Shown here in pieces: positions 41,911 through 52,849 of a stretch of DNA of 64,000 nt; the stretch's first letter is position 1; the number at the start of each line of letters is the position of its first letter. The translations under genes were made by a program, and so were the position numbers. This DNA comes from Stagonosporopsis chrysanthemi (lineage: Eukaryota; Ascomycota; Dothideomycetes; Pleosporales; Didymellaceae): contig JAFISE010000001.1 of assembly GCA_022560025.1 (NCBI GenBank), positions 620,001 through 684,000 of the forward strand, read 5' to 3'. The notes beneath the pieces were generated by a model, which was not told the origin of the DNA, ran no database searches, and saw only the letters and a program-made list of their open reading frames with translations.

Positions 41911-44330
41911 TCACTTCTTTTGCTGTGTTGGGGGAGCAGATGCACCAGCACCAGGCTCGAGTGTGTGCTCGTGGTTATCGCATCGAAGAACTTTGCCACC
42001 CTCTTCTTGGGAGCACACCTGGCTGTTCTGAACCCACTTATCGTTCATTATCTCTTCGAGGGTGGCACGCTTCTTCGGGTCAATCTCAAGCATTCTGCCG
42101 ATAATGTGCCTGCTCTCTCGCGGCAGCAAACGTAACAAGCGCCATGGTCCCTTAATCACCTGGGGCTGTTGCTGGGTTTGGCTGCTTGCCGCTACTGACG
42201 CACCGTTAGAATGCTGTCCCTCACCAGAAGGATGTCGCGATGCCGGCGCAGACTGGATGCCAGCTCGGTGGTCGTCAGTGGCATGTTGAAGATCAGCGGA
42301 CGATTTGGAAGGACCAGTAATGGACCTTGGGCCGTCGTTGGGTGGGGAGACGAAGAGTTTATACGAGTTGTCCGAGATTCGAGGTGCCTTCCATGGGAAT
42401 CGACGCAGAGTCATACAACAGAAAATGATGGCGAGCGACCAGATGTCCGTAGGCTGCGGGTCATACTTGGAAAGGTCGTAGACCTCAGGAGCCAGGTAAG
42501 GATCAGAACCAACGATACCTGTTTTACGTCAGATAGTTGTAACGGTATGAGAAAATACTGTACTCACCACTTGCGAGAACAACGTCGTTCTCAAACGGAT
42601 ATCTGAAAACCGCTGCACTGCCAAAGTCGATGATCTTCATGATGCCGTGCTCATTGACCACCACATTATCCAGCTTCAAGTCACGATGAGCTAGGCCCAT
42701 GCTATGCAGGTAGTGTACGCCATTCAAGATCTGCAGGGTGCAGCAAGTCATCTCCTCACGACTCATCTTGCCTGTCATGACAATGGCGAAGAGATCAAAC
42801 GGTGCGTACTCCATCACAACATAGTAGTTGCTCTTCTCATTCACCAAGTCCATGGTCTCGATAATGTTGCCGTGGTGAAGAGTCGATCCTATGCAGAACT
42901 CGGCAGTGACTTTCTTGTTGTAGTCACGTTCTGACTCGTAAGAATGCCTGGCACGGAATTGCTTCACAGCAAAGGTCACACCGTCACTGCTACGCTTCAT
43001 CAATCGGACGGAGCCTCCGGCACCGGAACCAAGAACCTTTCCAAATTTGCCGTATTTACTCTCAAGGCCATGGTCGTCCGCAAATGGGACACCGGCCGTT
43101 CCGTTAGTCATTGGTGGAGTCATGACGCCTGCTTTGCTGGCTCTGGCAGGTTTCTCGCGCTTGACGACCGGAGCGGGGTTCTTGTGCTCCTTCTTCTCCT
43201 TATCTTTGTCCTTGTGCTTGTGTCCAATTTTGAAGAACCGTTTCAGGTTGGACATTGAGTCGTGTCCATGCTTATGAGGCTTCGAGTCCGTCTCCGTATC
43301 TGAGCTGTACCGGCTTCCAGGCCGTCCACTGCCACCAAAAATGCTGGCTCTGCTGCTGCCGCCGTCCTCCTTGTCCGAAACGGCACCCTTAGATCTGGGC
43401 AGCGTGGTAGTGGAGGAGGACGCGGATTGGTTTCGACGACTGCGACCGTCACGGCCACCAAAGATGAAGCGCGCATCTAGGCCGTCGAGGTTCTTTGGCT
43501 GAGGCGCACGTTTCGAGCGCGAGTATGGGTCGTGTTGATCGCCTTGGGGTGTAAAAGGCCGACCGATTGACGTAGGTGTGGATGTCCCGGGAGAATGATA
43601 TCCAGGAGTGCGCTCTCCACCCGATCCGGAAGGACTAGCATCGCGTGAAGCTGGCAGGGAATCACCGGCCGGGCCAACCGTGAACGATGGTCCGTGTCTG
43701 GGGAGTGGCTGTACTACATCAGGCTCTAGTACTGATGAAGGTCGGCTCCGCGGAGCTGGGTGTGGGGAACTAGGAGCTGCTACGTGCTGGTTTACTGACG
43801 AATCCATTGACGTTGGCGGCGGCTCATGCGGAGGGGAAATCTGGGGAGTCATCATAGCGGGGTCGCTCGGTCGCTTCCTGTGATCGATAGTAGATGTGGG
43901 TCTCTCATCGCGAGAAGACGTGCCGGCTGGTGTCAATGGTGGTGATTGTACGACTTGGCCGAGCGATGAGCGATGTTGAGAGGATTGACCCGAGGGAGTG
44001 CGCGAGGCCGGCGAGGGAGATGGCGCCTGATTGTGTTAGCGGTACGTTTGACGTCAGTATAGATTGTCTGCTCACCCGTGAAGGCGGTAGCGACACAGGC
44101 TCGAAAGAGAAGTTCTCCATACGCTTCGCTTGGAAGCGCGACTGCTGCAATGTGGAAGACAAATTGCGCAGCTCCTGCTCGGCCTGGGGGCTCAATGGCT
44201 CTTTTGACGCCGTCTCACCGGCGCCGGCAAGACCAGTCACATGCTGAAGGGCGTCCTCGGGCTCGATTTCTTGATTGACATCGCTGAAGCGGACGGATTG
44301 CGGCGCTTGCTCTGAGGGCGACGATGCCAT
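41911..44330 (-). CDS. Hal4/Sat4-type serine/threonine kinase
   Basis: Three exons (44330-44076, 44026-42568, 42518-41911), both introns 49 bp, encode 773 residues. A roughly 400-residue Ser/Pro-rich regulatory N-terminus contains the basic stretch HKHKDKDKEKKEHK. The kinase domain starts near residue 414: GKVLGSGAGGSVRL, AVKQF with the catalytic Lys, HRDLKLDN, and DFGSA in place of the usual DFG-L. GIVGSDPYLAPEVYD follows the second junction and WSLAIIFCCM comes later. The insert between WKAPRISDNSYKLF and RLLRLLPRESRHIIGRMLEIDPKKRAT is typical of the fungal Npr/Hal family. Hal4/Hal5 regulate potassium uptake and transporter stability at the plasma membrane. Confidence 0.93.
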
Positions 44331-45228
44331 AATGGAAAGTGATGGGTGTAGCAGGTCACTGCAAGGGCAGTCAGTTGCCGTGAGCCATGACGAATGCGCA
44401 GCTCTGCTAGGTTGAGTAGCTTACACTAAAGAGAGATACGTGATCGACAAAATCGGACAAGCTGCACTTCGTCACCCGGTCACTTTGGCGCGATTCTGGG
44501 GCGAGTGGGGTCCACGGAGGATCCGGATGGGCACTGGAGTAAGGCCCAGCAAATTGCGATTGTGGGAGAGGAATAATGGAGGCGATTTGAGGATTGCTGG
44601 GTTACAAAGCACGCAACGTCGTCATGCTCTGGAAGTACTCGGGCCAAAGAGCTATGCCCCGCGCTACTGAGCGATCGCGTGCAGCGAGTGACGGATGGCC
44701 GGAAAAAGAACGATCGGTGGAATGGCTGGTACACGTGACTTGCGGCTTTGGTTGTGGAGGCGCTGCAATGGGCGCAGCAGCAGGGCGTACGGTGCAAACA
44801 GAGAGAAAGGCGAGGCCTGGAGGGGCGTGGGTGAGACATCGAGATATCACAAGCAGAAGGGGCGGGTTACTCTTTTCGCGCGCCGCTGCAGCCCGGATCA
44901 ACACCTTGCTAGCTCAGCGTCACATCGAGAGCCTCAACGCCTCTGGCACTCTGGCACCGCACACAGTCCGTCACACCACCAGTCCGCCATCAACCGCCTG
45001 TGATACCAGCTGCATCCTTCCTGCCCGTTCCGCGCGTGCAAGCAAGTGCCCCAACCGCTCATCTAAAGACCGTTACCGCCTGCTCCCGGCCGTGCTGCTG
45101 CCGCCTACGAAAATCTCTGGCTTGTTGAATAGATCATTCAAGAGTTTTTCTACCCCTTCCAGCAAGGGCTGTTCCACTACCAGTCACTTACGCATCTCTT
45201 TTGGATAGTGCCTCGTACGTCCCGCAAA
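44331..45228. promoter_or_regulatory. Divergent promoter, kinase/Svf1
   Basis: A 900-base spacer between divergent genes. Pyrimidine-rich tracts occur within 110 bases upstream of the Svf1 start codon. No further element is recognised. Confidence 0.4.
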
Positions 45229-46499
45229 ATGTTCAACTGGGCCAAGTCAGCGTGAGTGAACCCTTGCCCGCGGCTCCCACATGCTATGCGCGACGCAACT
45301 ACATGACGTGCATGTATCCATATGCTAACAGCCTGGCAGTTTGTCCGCTGTTGCCGGAACCGAGGAGCCCATCTACGGCCCCGAGGCTATCCAGCCGGTT
45401 GGAAAGAATGCAGGCGACCCTGCTTTCACCGAGCTGACCAAGGAGAACCTGAAATGGCAGGCGCTCAACTACACCAACGTCGAGACCCAGACCTTTTACT
45501 TCAACTCGGATGCTGGTCATATTGGCTTCTTCCAGGTTATCTACAACAACATCTTCGGTGCGCGCACAACGGTGCAGTTCAACACCAAGCTCTTCTACCC
45601 CAACAACGAGAAGCCCTTCCTCTGGTCTAGCGACCCACTGTCGAACCACGGCTTCGACACGGGACACTTCTCCTTCCACGCCGACGGCGTCTCCATTCAG
45701 CTGAGTGAAGATGGATCTGCATACACTATCAAGGCTGCGGTCAATAACAGCAGCCTGGTCAACGTAAAGTTTACCAGGACCGCTCCTGGCTTTCAGGGTG
45801 GAAAGAATGGAACGAGCACCTACGGAACAGACCCCAAGGAGCCATGGGGCAGCATGCACCACCACTTCTGGCCCAGGTGCAGCGTTGACGGCTCTGTTAT
45901 CACCAAAGAAGGTGAGATCAAAATTGACGGCAGGGGAATGTTCAGCCATGCTCTGCAGGGCATGAAGCCTCACCACGCTGGTAAGCAGATAACAACGCCT
46001 GGTACTCCAACTATGCTGACCTCCCACAGCCGCCCGTTGGAACTTTGCCAACTTCCAATCTCCCTCGTACTCTGCTATTCTTATGGAATTCAAGACTCCT
46101 GCGTCCTACGGATCGACCTTCGTTCGTGTTAGTGGCATTGCTACGGACGGCAAGCTGCTTACTGCTGGCATCAACGGTGATGTCAAGCACCTCGAGACCA
46201 AGCAGGACTCGGACAACGACTGGCCCGAACCAACATCGGCAAGCTACCACTGGGTGGGCAAGACCGATGATGGTAAGGACATCACAGCGGAAGTCACTGG
46301 CTCGCTGGGCAACAAGTACGATCGTGTGGATGTTATGGCTGAGGTGCCGGGCTTCATTAAGACGATTGTGGCATCTGCTGCTGGCACAAAGCCCTATATC
46401 TACCAGTACGCGCCAAAGCTCACCATCAAGGTGCAAATTGGCGATGAGGTCAAGGAAGAGGAGGGCGTCCTTTTCACGGAGGCCACTTTCGTCTCGTGA
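45229..46499 (+). CDS. svf1: Survival factor Svf1
   Basis: Three exons (45229-45251, 45340-45980, 46030-46499) with introns of 88 and 49 bp encode 377 residues. The first exon is only 23 nt and encodes MFNWAKSA, giving an amphipathic start like that described for yeast Svf1. Two lipocalin-like barrels follow: LTKENLKWQALNYTNVETQTFYF, GHIGFFQVIYNNIFG, GSMHHHFWPRC and MFSHALQGMKPHHAARWNFANF. Svf1 is needed for survival under oxidative and cold stress and takes part in ceramide transfer from ER to Golgi in yeast. It is divergent from the Hal4-type kinase. Confidence 0.94.
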
Positions 46500-46826
46500 G
46501 AGACTCACTGCACGAACCTATACCATCACGACCCCCAGCATTAATAGTAGAAAGCCAGGCCAGGAGCTTGAACCCTAATACAGATCATTTTCCATGTCTT
46601 CTTCGAGCATGTATCGTTCCCCGTCTTTGCAATCAGCGGTGTGTTCAACAGCCCGTTTGCGTTCAGCGTGACTTATCCACTCCCGCCACACCAGCCCCAC
46701 TTTCTTATCTGAGTTGTTTATCTTCACCTGACCGCGCGACGCGTTTCGCGACCTGGCTTGTGCACAATTACATAGTGTCCACTGATGCTACCAGACAGCT
46801 GCGGTCTCCACTCATCCAGCAGGACG
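46500..46826. other. Intergenic, Svf1 to H4 variant
   Basis: 327 bases between two plus-strand genes. No particular element is recognised. Confidence 0.4.
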
Positions 46827-47436
46827 ATGGTGAACGAGCGTCCAAAGCAGCCCGGCGGCCTGATGCGCATCTTCGGCGGTGGCTCTCGGCCTCCAGCACC
46901 GTCGCAAACAGCGGCACCATCAGCATCTCGCGCAACCCATCTCGGTATTGGTCTCGGCAAGGGAGCTGCTGGCATAGGTGGTCTGGGAAAAGGCAAAGGT
47001 ATAAAGCGGCATCAGTAAGCGACTGTCTTGCTCGGAATCTTATTTACTGAGCAATCAAGGAAAGTACAGCGCGATACCATCAAAGGTGTTACGAAAGGCG
47101 ACATTAGGAGATTGGCTCGCCGAGGTGGTGTCAAGCGCCTGTCAGCGACAATCTACGACGAAATACGATCGGTGCTCAAAGCCAGACTGACCGCGGTAAG
47201 TACTCACTCGCCTTGCTAAAAGATCCTTCTGCTGATGGCCTCATCGATACTACACGAAGTTGTCGCTATCGTAGAGCACTCCGGCCGAAAGACTGTTACT
47301 GTCAGCGACATCATCTTCATTCTGAATCGGGTAAGAGTTCTCTAGCCGGACTGACCAAACTCGGAGACTGATTCCCACGCAGAGGGGCCAACAGCTCTAC
47401 GGTTTTGACCCCGGTTTCATCAAACCGCGTCACTAA
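46827..47436 (+). CDS. Divergent histone H4 variant
   Basis: Four exons: 46827-47014, 47060-47171 (or 47195), 47223-47330, 47383-47436; about 153-161 residues. The first 40 or so residues (Pro/Ser-rich) have no counterpart in canonical H4. Then comes an H4-like tail, LGKGAAGIGGLGKGKGIKRH. The histone-fold core is clear: RDTIKGVTKGDIRRLARRGG and VKRLSATIYDEIRS, then ILHEVVAIVEHSGRKTVTVS and DIIFILNRRGQQLYGF. The end is extended by DPGFIKPRH. Many canonical positions differ (for example DI for AI, SATIYDEI for SGLIYEET). H4 is normally among the most conserved proteins, so this is a true variant rather than the main H4. The second intron is uncertain (see findings). Confidence 0.8.
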
Positions 47437-47952
47437 TTCAAGCTCGAACGCGGCGTCATCGACCACCAGCGGCACTAAAACTTATCGCACCCACCACAAT
47501 GGCTGCTCACTTGCAGAGCGCGAACAATCTCCCGAAGACAGAACCAAGATGGTTGGTATCATCAGTATGACTCCTCGGATGCTAGGCGCATCGAATTTCT
47601 GAGAAGAATGATATGCCAGCCACAAGTTGCTTCGAAAGGATACACAATAAGTGGCAGGGTCCCAAAAGGATGCCATTCAAAACTGCAAGGCTCAGATGTG
47701 GATCTTGTGGAGCTGGTTGGATAGGCATTCCGGCATTACAGGCGCAACATAGCACCTAGGCGAAATGTTGAATCATTTCCCGATTGAGATGAATCATTCG
47801 TGTCAATCGTCTGTCTGAGAGGGCAAAGCGGCTTGGCCCGCCTCCTGTAGCCCCACTAACACGTGCCCTCGAAATTCACTCCCGTTCCGACCTGTAATAT
47901 CGCTCGAACCATTGCCCCTCCTGGACTCGCCTTTCCAGCCCACATCATCAAG
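47437..47952. other. Intergenic, H4 variant to CCDC25
   Basis: About 515 bases; 3' region of the H4 variant and promoter of the next plus-strand gene. Nothing else is seen. Confidence 0.4.
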
Positions 47953-48939
47953 ATGGTGTACTACTTTACTTCAAACACAGTAAACCCTTCGGCATTCATC
48001 TATGTAGGCAAGGACAAGGTAGAGAGTCTGTTTCCCACAATACGCTCGAGCAGCAGGAAAACCTGCTATGACCTACTCAGCGTCGAGTCGAGTCAAAGCT
48101 GACATGCTGTAGATGAAGAGCTCATCAAACACGGTTGGGAAGAAGACGTCTGGTTCCACGTCGACAATCTTTCGTCGGCGCATATTTATCTCCGCATGCC
48201 GGAGGGCGAGAGCTGGGAGAAGATCAGCGAGCCGCTGTTGACCGATTGCGCGCAGTTGACCAAAGCGAACAGTATCGAGGGTGAGGAGAATTTCCTCATA
48301 GACTTTCGCGGCAAGCAGAGCCTGTGTTGATTTTTAATAGGTAACAAGAAGGACAACATCACAGTCATTTACACGCCATGGTCGAATTTGAAGAAAGATG
48401 GAAGTATGGCTGTGGGACAAGTTGGATTTAAGGATAACAAGAAGGTTTGTCATTATTGCTGTTTTGGGGTTTGATGGTCTCTAATGGTGGTCTGCACAGG
48501 TTAAGCGCATACATGTTGTCGCGCGTGAAAACCCTATTGTCAACCGACTCAACAAGACCAAGGTAGAGAAGTTCCCGGATCTGAGAGACGAGAAGGAGGC
48601 GAGATTGCGTGAGTTAAGGAAGAGAGATCAGGGTGCTCGGGATGCACGGGTAAGTGATGCTGTTGCCCTGTGTATTTCCTTTTGCATAGCACTCCTGTCC
48701 TTTCACCAGCCTCTCCCTTGCGACTGGTGCAAGGCTTCCCCTCTCTCTGTATTACGGTGCCTTCTAGAAATTCTCTCTAACACTAGCTGCAGCGAAAGGA
48801 AGAGGCCCGTATAGCCAAGGAGCGCAAGGAGCTTGCGTGGCAAAGGGATCACGCCTACGACGACATAATGTCGGAGGAGAACCTCGCTATGTCAAGCAAC
48901 CAGGACCGCGAAGAGGACTTCCTCGACGACTTCATGTAG
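47953..48939 (+). CDS. CCDC25/Jlp2-like NFACT-R (DUF814) protein
   Basis: Five exons (47953-48025, 48113-48280, 48341-48444, 48500-48649, 48787-48939) with introns of 87, 60, 55 and 137 bp encode 215 residues. It starts MVYYFTSNTVNPSAFIYVGKD. The spliced first junction gives KVENEELIKHGW, matching the family. The core includes DVWFHVDNLSSAHIYLRMPEG, DCAQLTKANSIEGNK and VIYTPWSNLKKDGSM. A charged coiled-coil tail ends SSNQDREEDFLDDFM. This is the single-domain NFACT-R family (human CCDC25, yeast Jlp2), related to the RNA-binding domain of NEMF/Rqc2. Its role in fungi is not settled. Confidence 0.93.
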
Positions 48940-49192
48940 TGCCTTGGAATCTCCCTTCATCTACAGCGTCCTTATGCAGGGTATGTAATGGATAGGCGTT
49001 CTGTAGCGGCATCGCTGGGTCTCAGATACTGGGAGGATCTCGCGTGGTCATAGATGGGATGCAGGTCCCCATGCTCTCATTCAACATTCGGATATTATGG
49101 TTGAATGCATCGTAGGCAGTGGTGCGAATTTCGAGGTCTTCACGAGTGCTGCTCTTGTTAATACCTGGTGATACACGCTGCAGCGCCCGTAC

Positions 49193-49483
49193 TCACCGAC
49201 TCCGCGTCTTCCCTCTTGCACGACCGCCTCTGTCCTGATGCCACCAGACAAACAAAAGATTCTTCAAAATCTTGTGCTCCAACCCATTCTGCTTCGCAGC
49301 ATATTGTAGAAACTCAATGGTGTTCGTGATCTTCTGCCGGTCGAAGTCGTCGACAGTACCTTTTCGGAAGGCTGCGCGGAGTCGGTCGCATAACGTGAAG
49401 CGCGCAGGCTGGGAGAACTGTATGGCCCTTAAGCTCTGGCGAAGAACGTGTCTGTAGGCGTGGACGATCGCGCTGTTCGGCAT
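49193..49483 (-). CDS. Small LYR-motif-like (DUF1763) protein
   Basis: A 96-residue single-exon gene (MPNSAIVHAYRHVLRQSLRAIQF...). The AYRHVLRQSLRAI segment resembles an LYR-motif helix, followed by LCDRLRAAFRKG and ITNTIEFLQYAAKQNGLEHKILKNL. This is the three-helix pattern of small mitochondrial LYR proteins, which bind acyl carrier protein in Fe-S and respiratory complex assembly. The exact member cannot be named. It converges with the CCDC25 gene and is divergent from the DUF2293 gene (323 bp). Confidence 0.78.
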   Translation of the reverse strand: MPNSAIVHAYRHVLRQSLRAIQFSQPARFTLCDRLRAAFRKGTVDDFDRQKITNTIEFLQYAAKQNGLEHKILKNLLFVWWHQDRGGRARGKTRSR

Positions 49484-49806
49484 GGTGGAGTGAAAACACC
49501 AGGGTTGCTATGCGCTCAAGCATCAATTGGCTGGCTCAAGGCTTATGTAAGAGGGCCGAGGCGTATCGCCTCACTTAGCTGCAACCAACCACTTCCTCAA
49601 CATCACAGTCACCCCGCCTGCTTTCGCTGCAACCGGGGCGTGTAGCACTCCGTAGACTCGTCTGAACTACTGCTGTCTTTTGCAGACATACTCGCGCCGT
49701 GCTGACCGCTAACCACCACAGAACCGCTTCATAGTTCGTAGACGCCACTCCCTTCTCTGTCGTTCCACCGCAGTACGGTTTATGGCCATCGTCGCAGGTT
49801 GTGAGA
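49484..49806. promoter_or_regulatory. Divergent promoter, LYR/DUF2293
   Basis: A 323-bp spacer between divergent start codons. No defined motif is recognised. Confidence 0.35.
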
Positions 49807-52066
49807 ATGGCAAGAGTACATCATTTACGTCCGCAACAGCAGCAGGGTGTCAGCCGTACGCTGGCGCTTGACAAGACTCGAGCTGCTGTGAAGAAGAAGA
49901 AGCCCTATAAGATCGTTCTCGAAGCTGTTACCCAGGAGAAGAAGAAACTACACTCTATTGTCCGTCACCGTCAGCCATGCCACGTGTCTGTAATTGAACT
50001 GACCCCTATCCAGCTGACATACGCCTCGAATGCGCCCCAAGGTTTTGGCTTCGTTCCAGCAGGGCACCCAGAGATTACCGAGTGGTGCAAGGAGCAGTGT
50101 CGCCAACGAAACCTCGATGTGCATGTTGTCTCGGTCAGTAGCGTCAGCAACAAATAGGATCGTATACTGACAGTATAATAGGCAAAGCCGAAGAATAAGA
50201 CCCACGCAGACCCCGAGAAGCTCTCCCATCATGTCCACCGCATTGGGCACCATTTCCCTCTAGAAATTATCAAGCTTGCTTGCAGCAAATTCGGATATGA
50301 ATACGATGAAGAGTCTGGTTTACGCAAGACCAGGGTCAGCGACAGAGAGAATTGGATTCAGCAACAGATGGAGAGCTACGCATCGAGACGGGCTCTGCAT
50401 GGCCACCCAGCGACTAAGGAGGGCACAAAGGATCACATCAGCGGCGCTGTCCGTGAAATGTTTCCCAAGATCCCTGAAGCAGATTTGTCGTCTATCGTCA
50501 ATCATGCTTTCGAAGAGGTAAATTACTGCTTCATGTTCATGAAATACTTGTAAACTCACAGTTAAACAGGGTACGAACCGAGTAGGTAACGCAAAAGAGC
50601 TTCCCCTGGCACGCCGAGTCCAACTTGCCGTTGTTGCTCACATTCGTCACACATACACAGACTATGACAGGATGCTCAAGACTGGCACGTGGATGGAAGC
50701 ACGTCAGAAGGTCGAGCACGTTTCCCTTGCCAAACTCAAGGAGTGGCGAGACGAGACTGGTGAGCAAAGTAATGAGATTGAAGATACGTTCCGTGAGGTT
50801 ATTGTCCTCGACGATGAAGAAGAAGAGGAGGCCAATTCTGGTGCAAATACGCCTGACGAGCGCGAGCAGTCCATGGAGATAGTATCTAACCGAGTGTACG
50901 CCCGAGATATACAGCTCGAGCGACATTCTCAGTACTCGCTCGCCAGCGACGATCAGCGGAGGCGAGGACATGGACGAACGATCTTTGTCCATCCATACTC
51001 TCCGCCTCCAGCATCCCAATCACACAATGCAACAACTCGTGTGCCTCGTCCCCAACAAGAGCCGGCTCGATATGAGCCTTACCCTGCCCACAGGAGGTCA
51101 GCAATCGGATCGTAAGTCTTCTTGCTCAACAGTAGAAATACCCTTCAAGGTTAATGCGCATTTTAGAACGACACCGGCTCAGCCCGAGTTAAGAAGAGCG
51201 CCAAACTATATGCGCGATTCTGACGGGCGACTTTATGAAGTGAGTTTTAGCAAAACGCTCCACCAGAGCTCGACACCGCAACCAACCCTCGGGACCTGCT
51301 AGTGTACTGACCTCTACAGCTACTTCCTATTGATGGTGCTCCTCCCAGGGTAGAGTATGAATCACCCTACCGTACTGTACCCCGTCATGTACAACAGGGT
51401 AGCGTCCAGTCCTCACCTCGTATTGATGCACTTTCCAACAGGCCGCCGCCGCCGCCGCCACCTAGGCGTACATCTGAACATGAGACTGTCTTGCCGTCTG
51501 TCGAGCATGAGACAGTCGATCCAGTGTCTCCTCCACGCGCAGTCAACGAGCGTTGTCCTCTTTCTGACCGCAACGGCATGCAAAGGGAGTACAATAATAT
51601 GCCGTCGTCAAAGCGAACAGCATACCCTCCAGTCTCACAGGCTCTCACTAGGCAACCTGAAGCATTTGCCCAACGGAGAAAGCCGTCTCTATATGAGCAG
51701 CGTGCCCAGCCGGGATATGAACCGAATCGAGCAGCTGCGTATTCCCACGCACAAGAATATATACCCATGGAAGTGCGCAGCCGGCACAAAGCGCATCCAT
51801 CACAAGAAGCCATTGATCTAACTTCTAGTCCTCGAAGGCCACCTTTTAGCAATGCTGGTACGCTGCCGACGGCTCCACAGGGATATCCAGCTGTTGGTGC
51901 AAGTAATTATGCCTACGCTCAAGAAATGCCCCGTCGCTCACCGGTGAGGATCGATTACCATGGACATCCTGATGGAGCGCGATCCAATGCATATGTGTCC
52001 GAACACGACAGGATGTACCACAGGCGCGCTCCACCAGCACATGAATATGTCCCTCTAAGAAGATGA
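49807..52066 (+). CDS. DUF2293 domain protein
   Basis: Five exons (49807-50133, 50182-50517, 50570-51111, 51167-51239, 51320-52066) with introns of 48, 52, 55 and 80 bp encode 674 residues. After a basic N-terminus (KKKKPYKIVLE) comes the DUF2293 region: PGFGFV-like APQGFGFVPAGHPEITEWCKEQ, then ISGAVREMFPKIPEADLSSIVNHAFEEG and ARRVQLAVVAHIRHTYTDYDRML. The second half is disordered, with an acidic run (DDEEEEEA), a seven-proline run from a CCG repeat at about 51440-51465, and many Pro/Arg/Tyr residues. DUF2293 has no firm function; the basic and acidic patches suggest a nuclear role. Confidence 0.88.
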
Positions 52067-52849
52067 ACTTTTCATCTGCTTTCCAATGGCAATGTACTCG
52101 ACCTTTGCAGGACGTAATGACCCCAAACGAGTACATACTGCCACGAGACTAGTATGTACGAGTCTGGAAGTTCCTTTGGCGTTCTCTTTTACAAGCGATA
52201 CCCCTTTCCTTCGGTTCCTGTTGCATTTCTGGAGTTTTGGATATCCCGGAAGGGATATTAGCATTGGCAGCGTACTTCCCTGGCCTTCGGGCGACTTTTT
52301 TGCGATCTTACAACCGCAAGCTGTTGTGCTATACATTTGAGCTCTCGAGGTTACGGTTGCTACGAGTAGGAGAACATGGTAACCAGGAGACTTATAGAGG
52401 CCACAGGAGCCTACCAATTGAAGACATGCAAATGGTCTGACGATGGTTGTCAATAGGGCCGCGGCTCAAATTCAAATGTTTATCAGATGCACTGCACAGA
52501 TACTACACCTGTGGACCACATTTGAGCCGTGCAGCAACAGTGACATCCTTAGGACCACAACATACGGTCCAGCCCTACAATCGTTCACGAGCCGCTTGCA
52601 CTGTGATCCTGACGTGCCGCTAGAAATCTATGGTGACCGGACTTGGCGCTAAACCGTTTAGCAGACAAAACTGACCTCACCACTTCTGCTACGTCATCCT
52701 TTTTGCATGTCAAATCCGATCAATGCAACCAACACTAATTGCTAGACCAACATGGGATTTCCATCTTTTTCAATTTTTTCGGCTTTTCACTATCTCGCAA
52801 GCGCCATTCTTGGTCGCCTTGATTCCACAGTTTCCAAGCAACAATAACA
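52067..52849. other. Intergenic, DUF2293 to SNG1
   Basis: About 780 bases between two plus-strand genes. No supported feature. Confidence 0.4.

Noticed and set aside
45299..46093. 264-codon minus-strand frame opposite Svf1
   Set aside because: It runs antisense to the Svf1 exons and crosses their introns; Svf1 motifs are decisive.
51440..51465. CCG/GCC microsatellite
   Set aside because: It encodes a proline run inside the DUF2293 protein; not a separate element.
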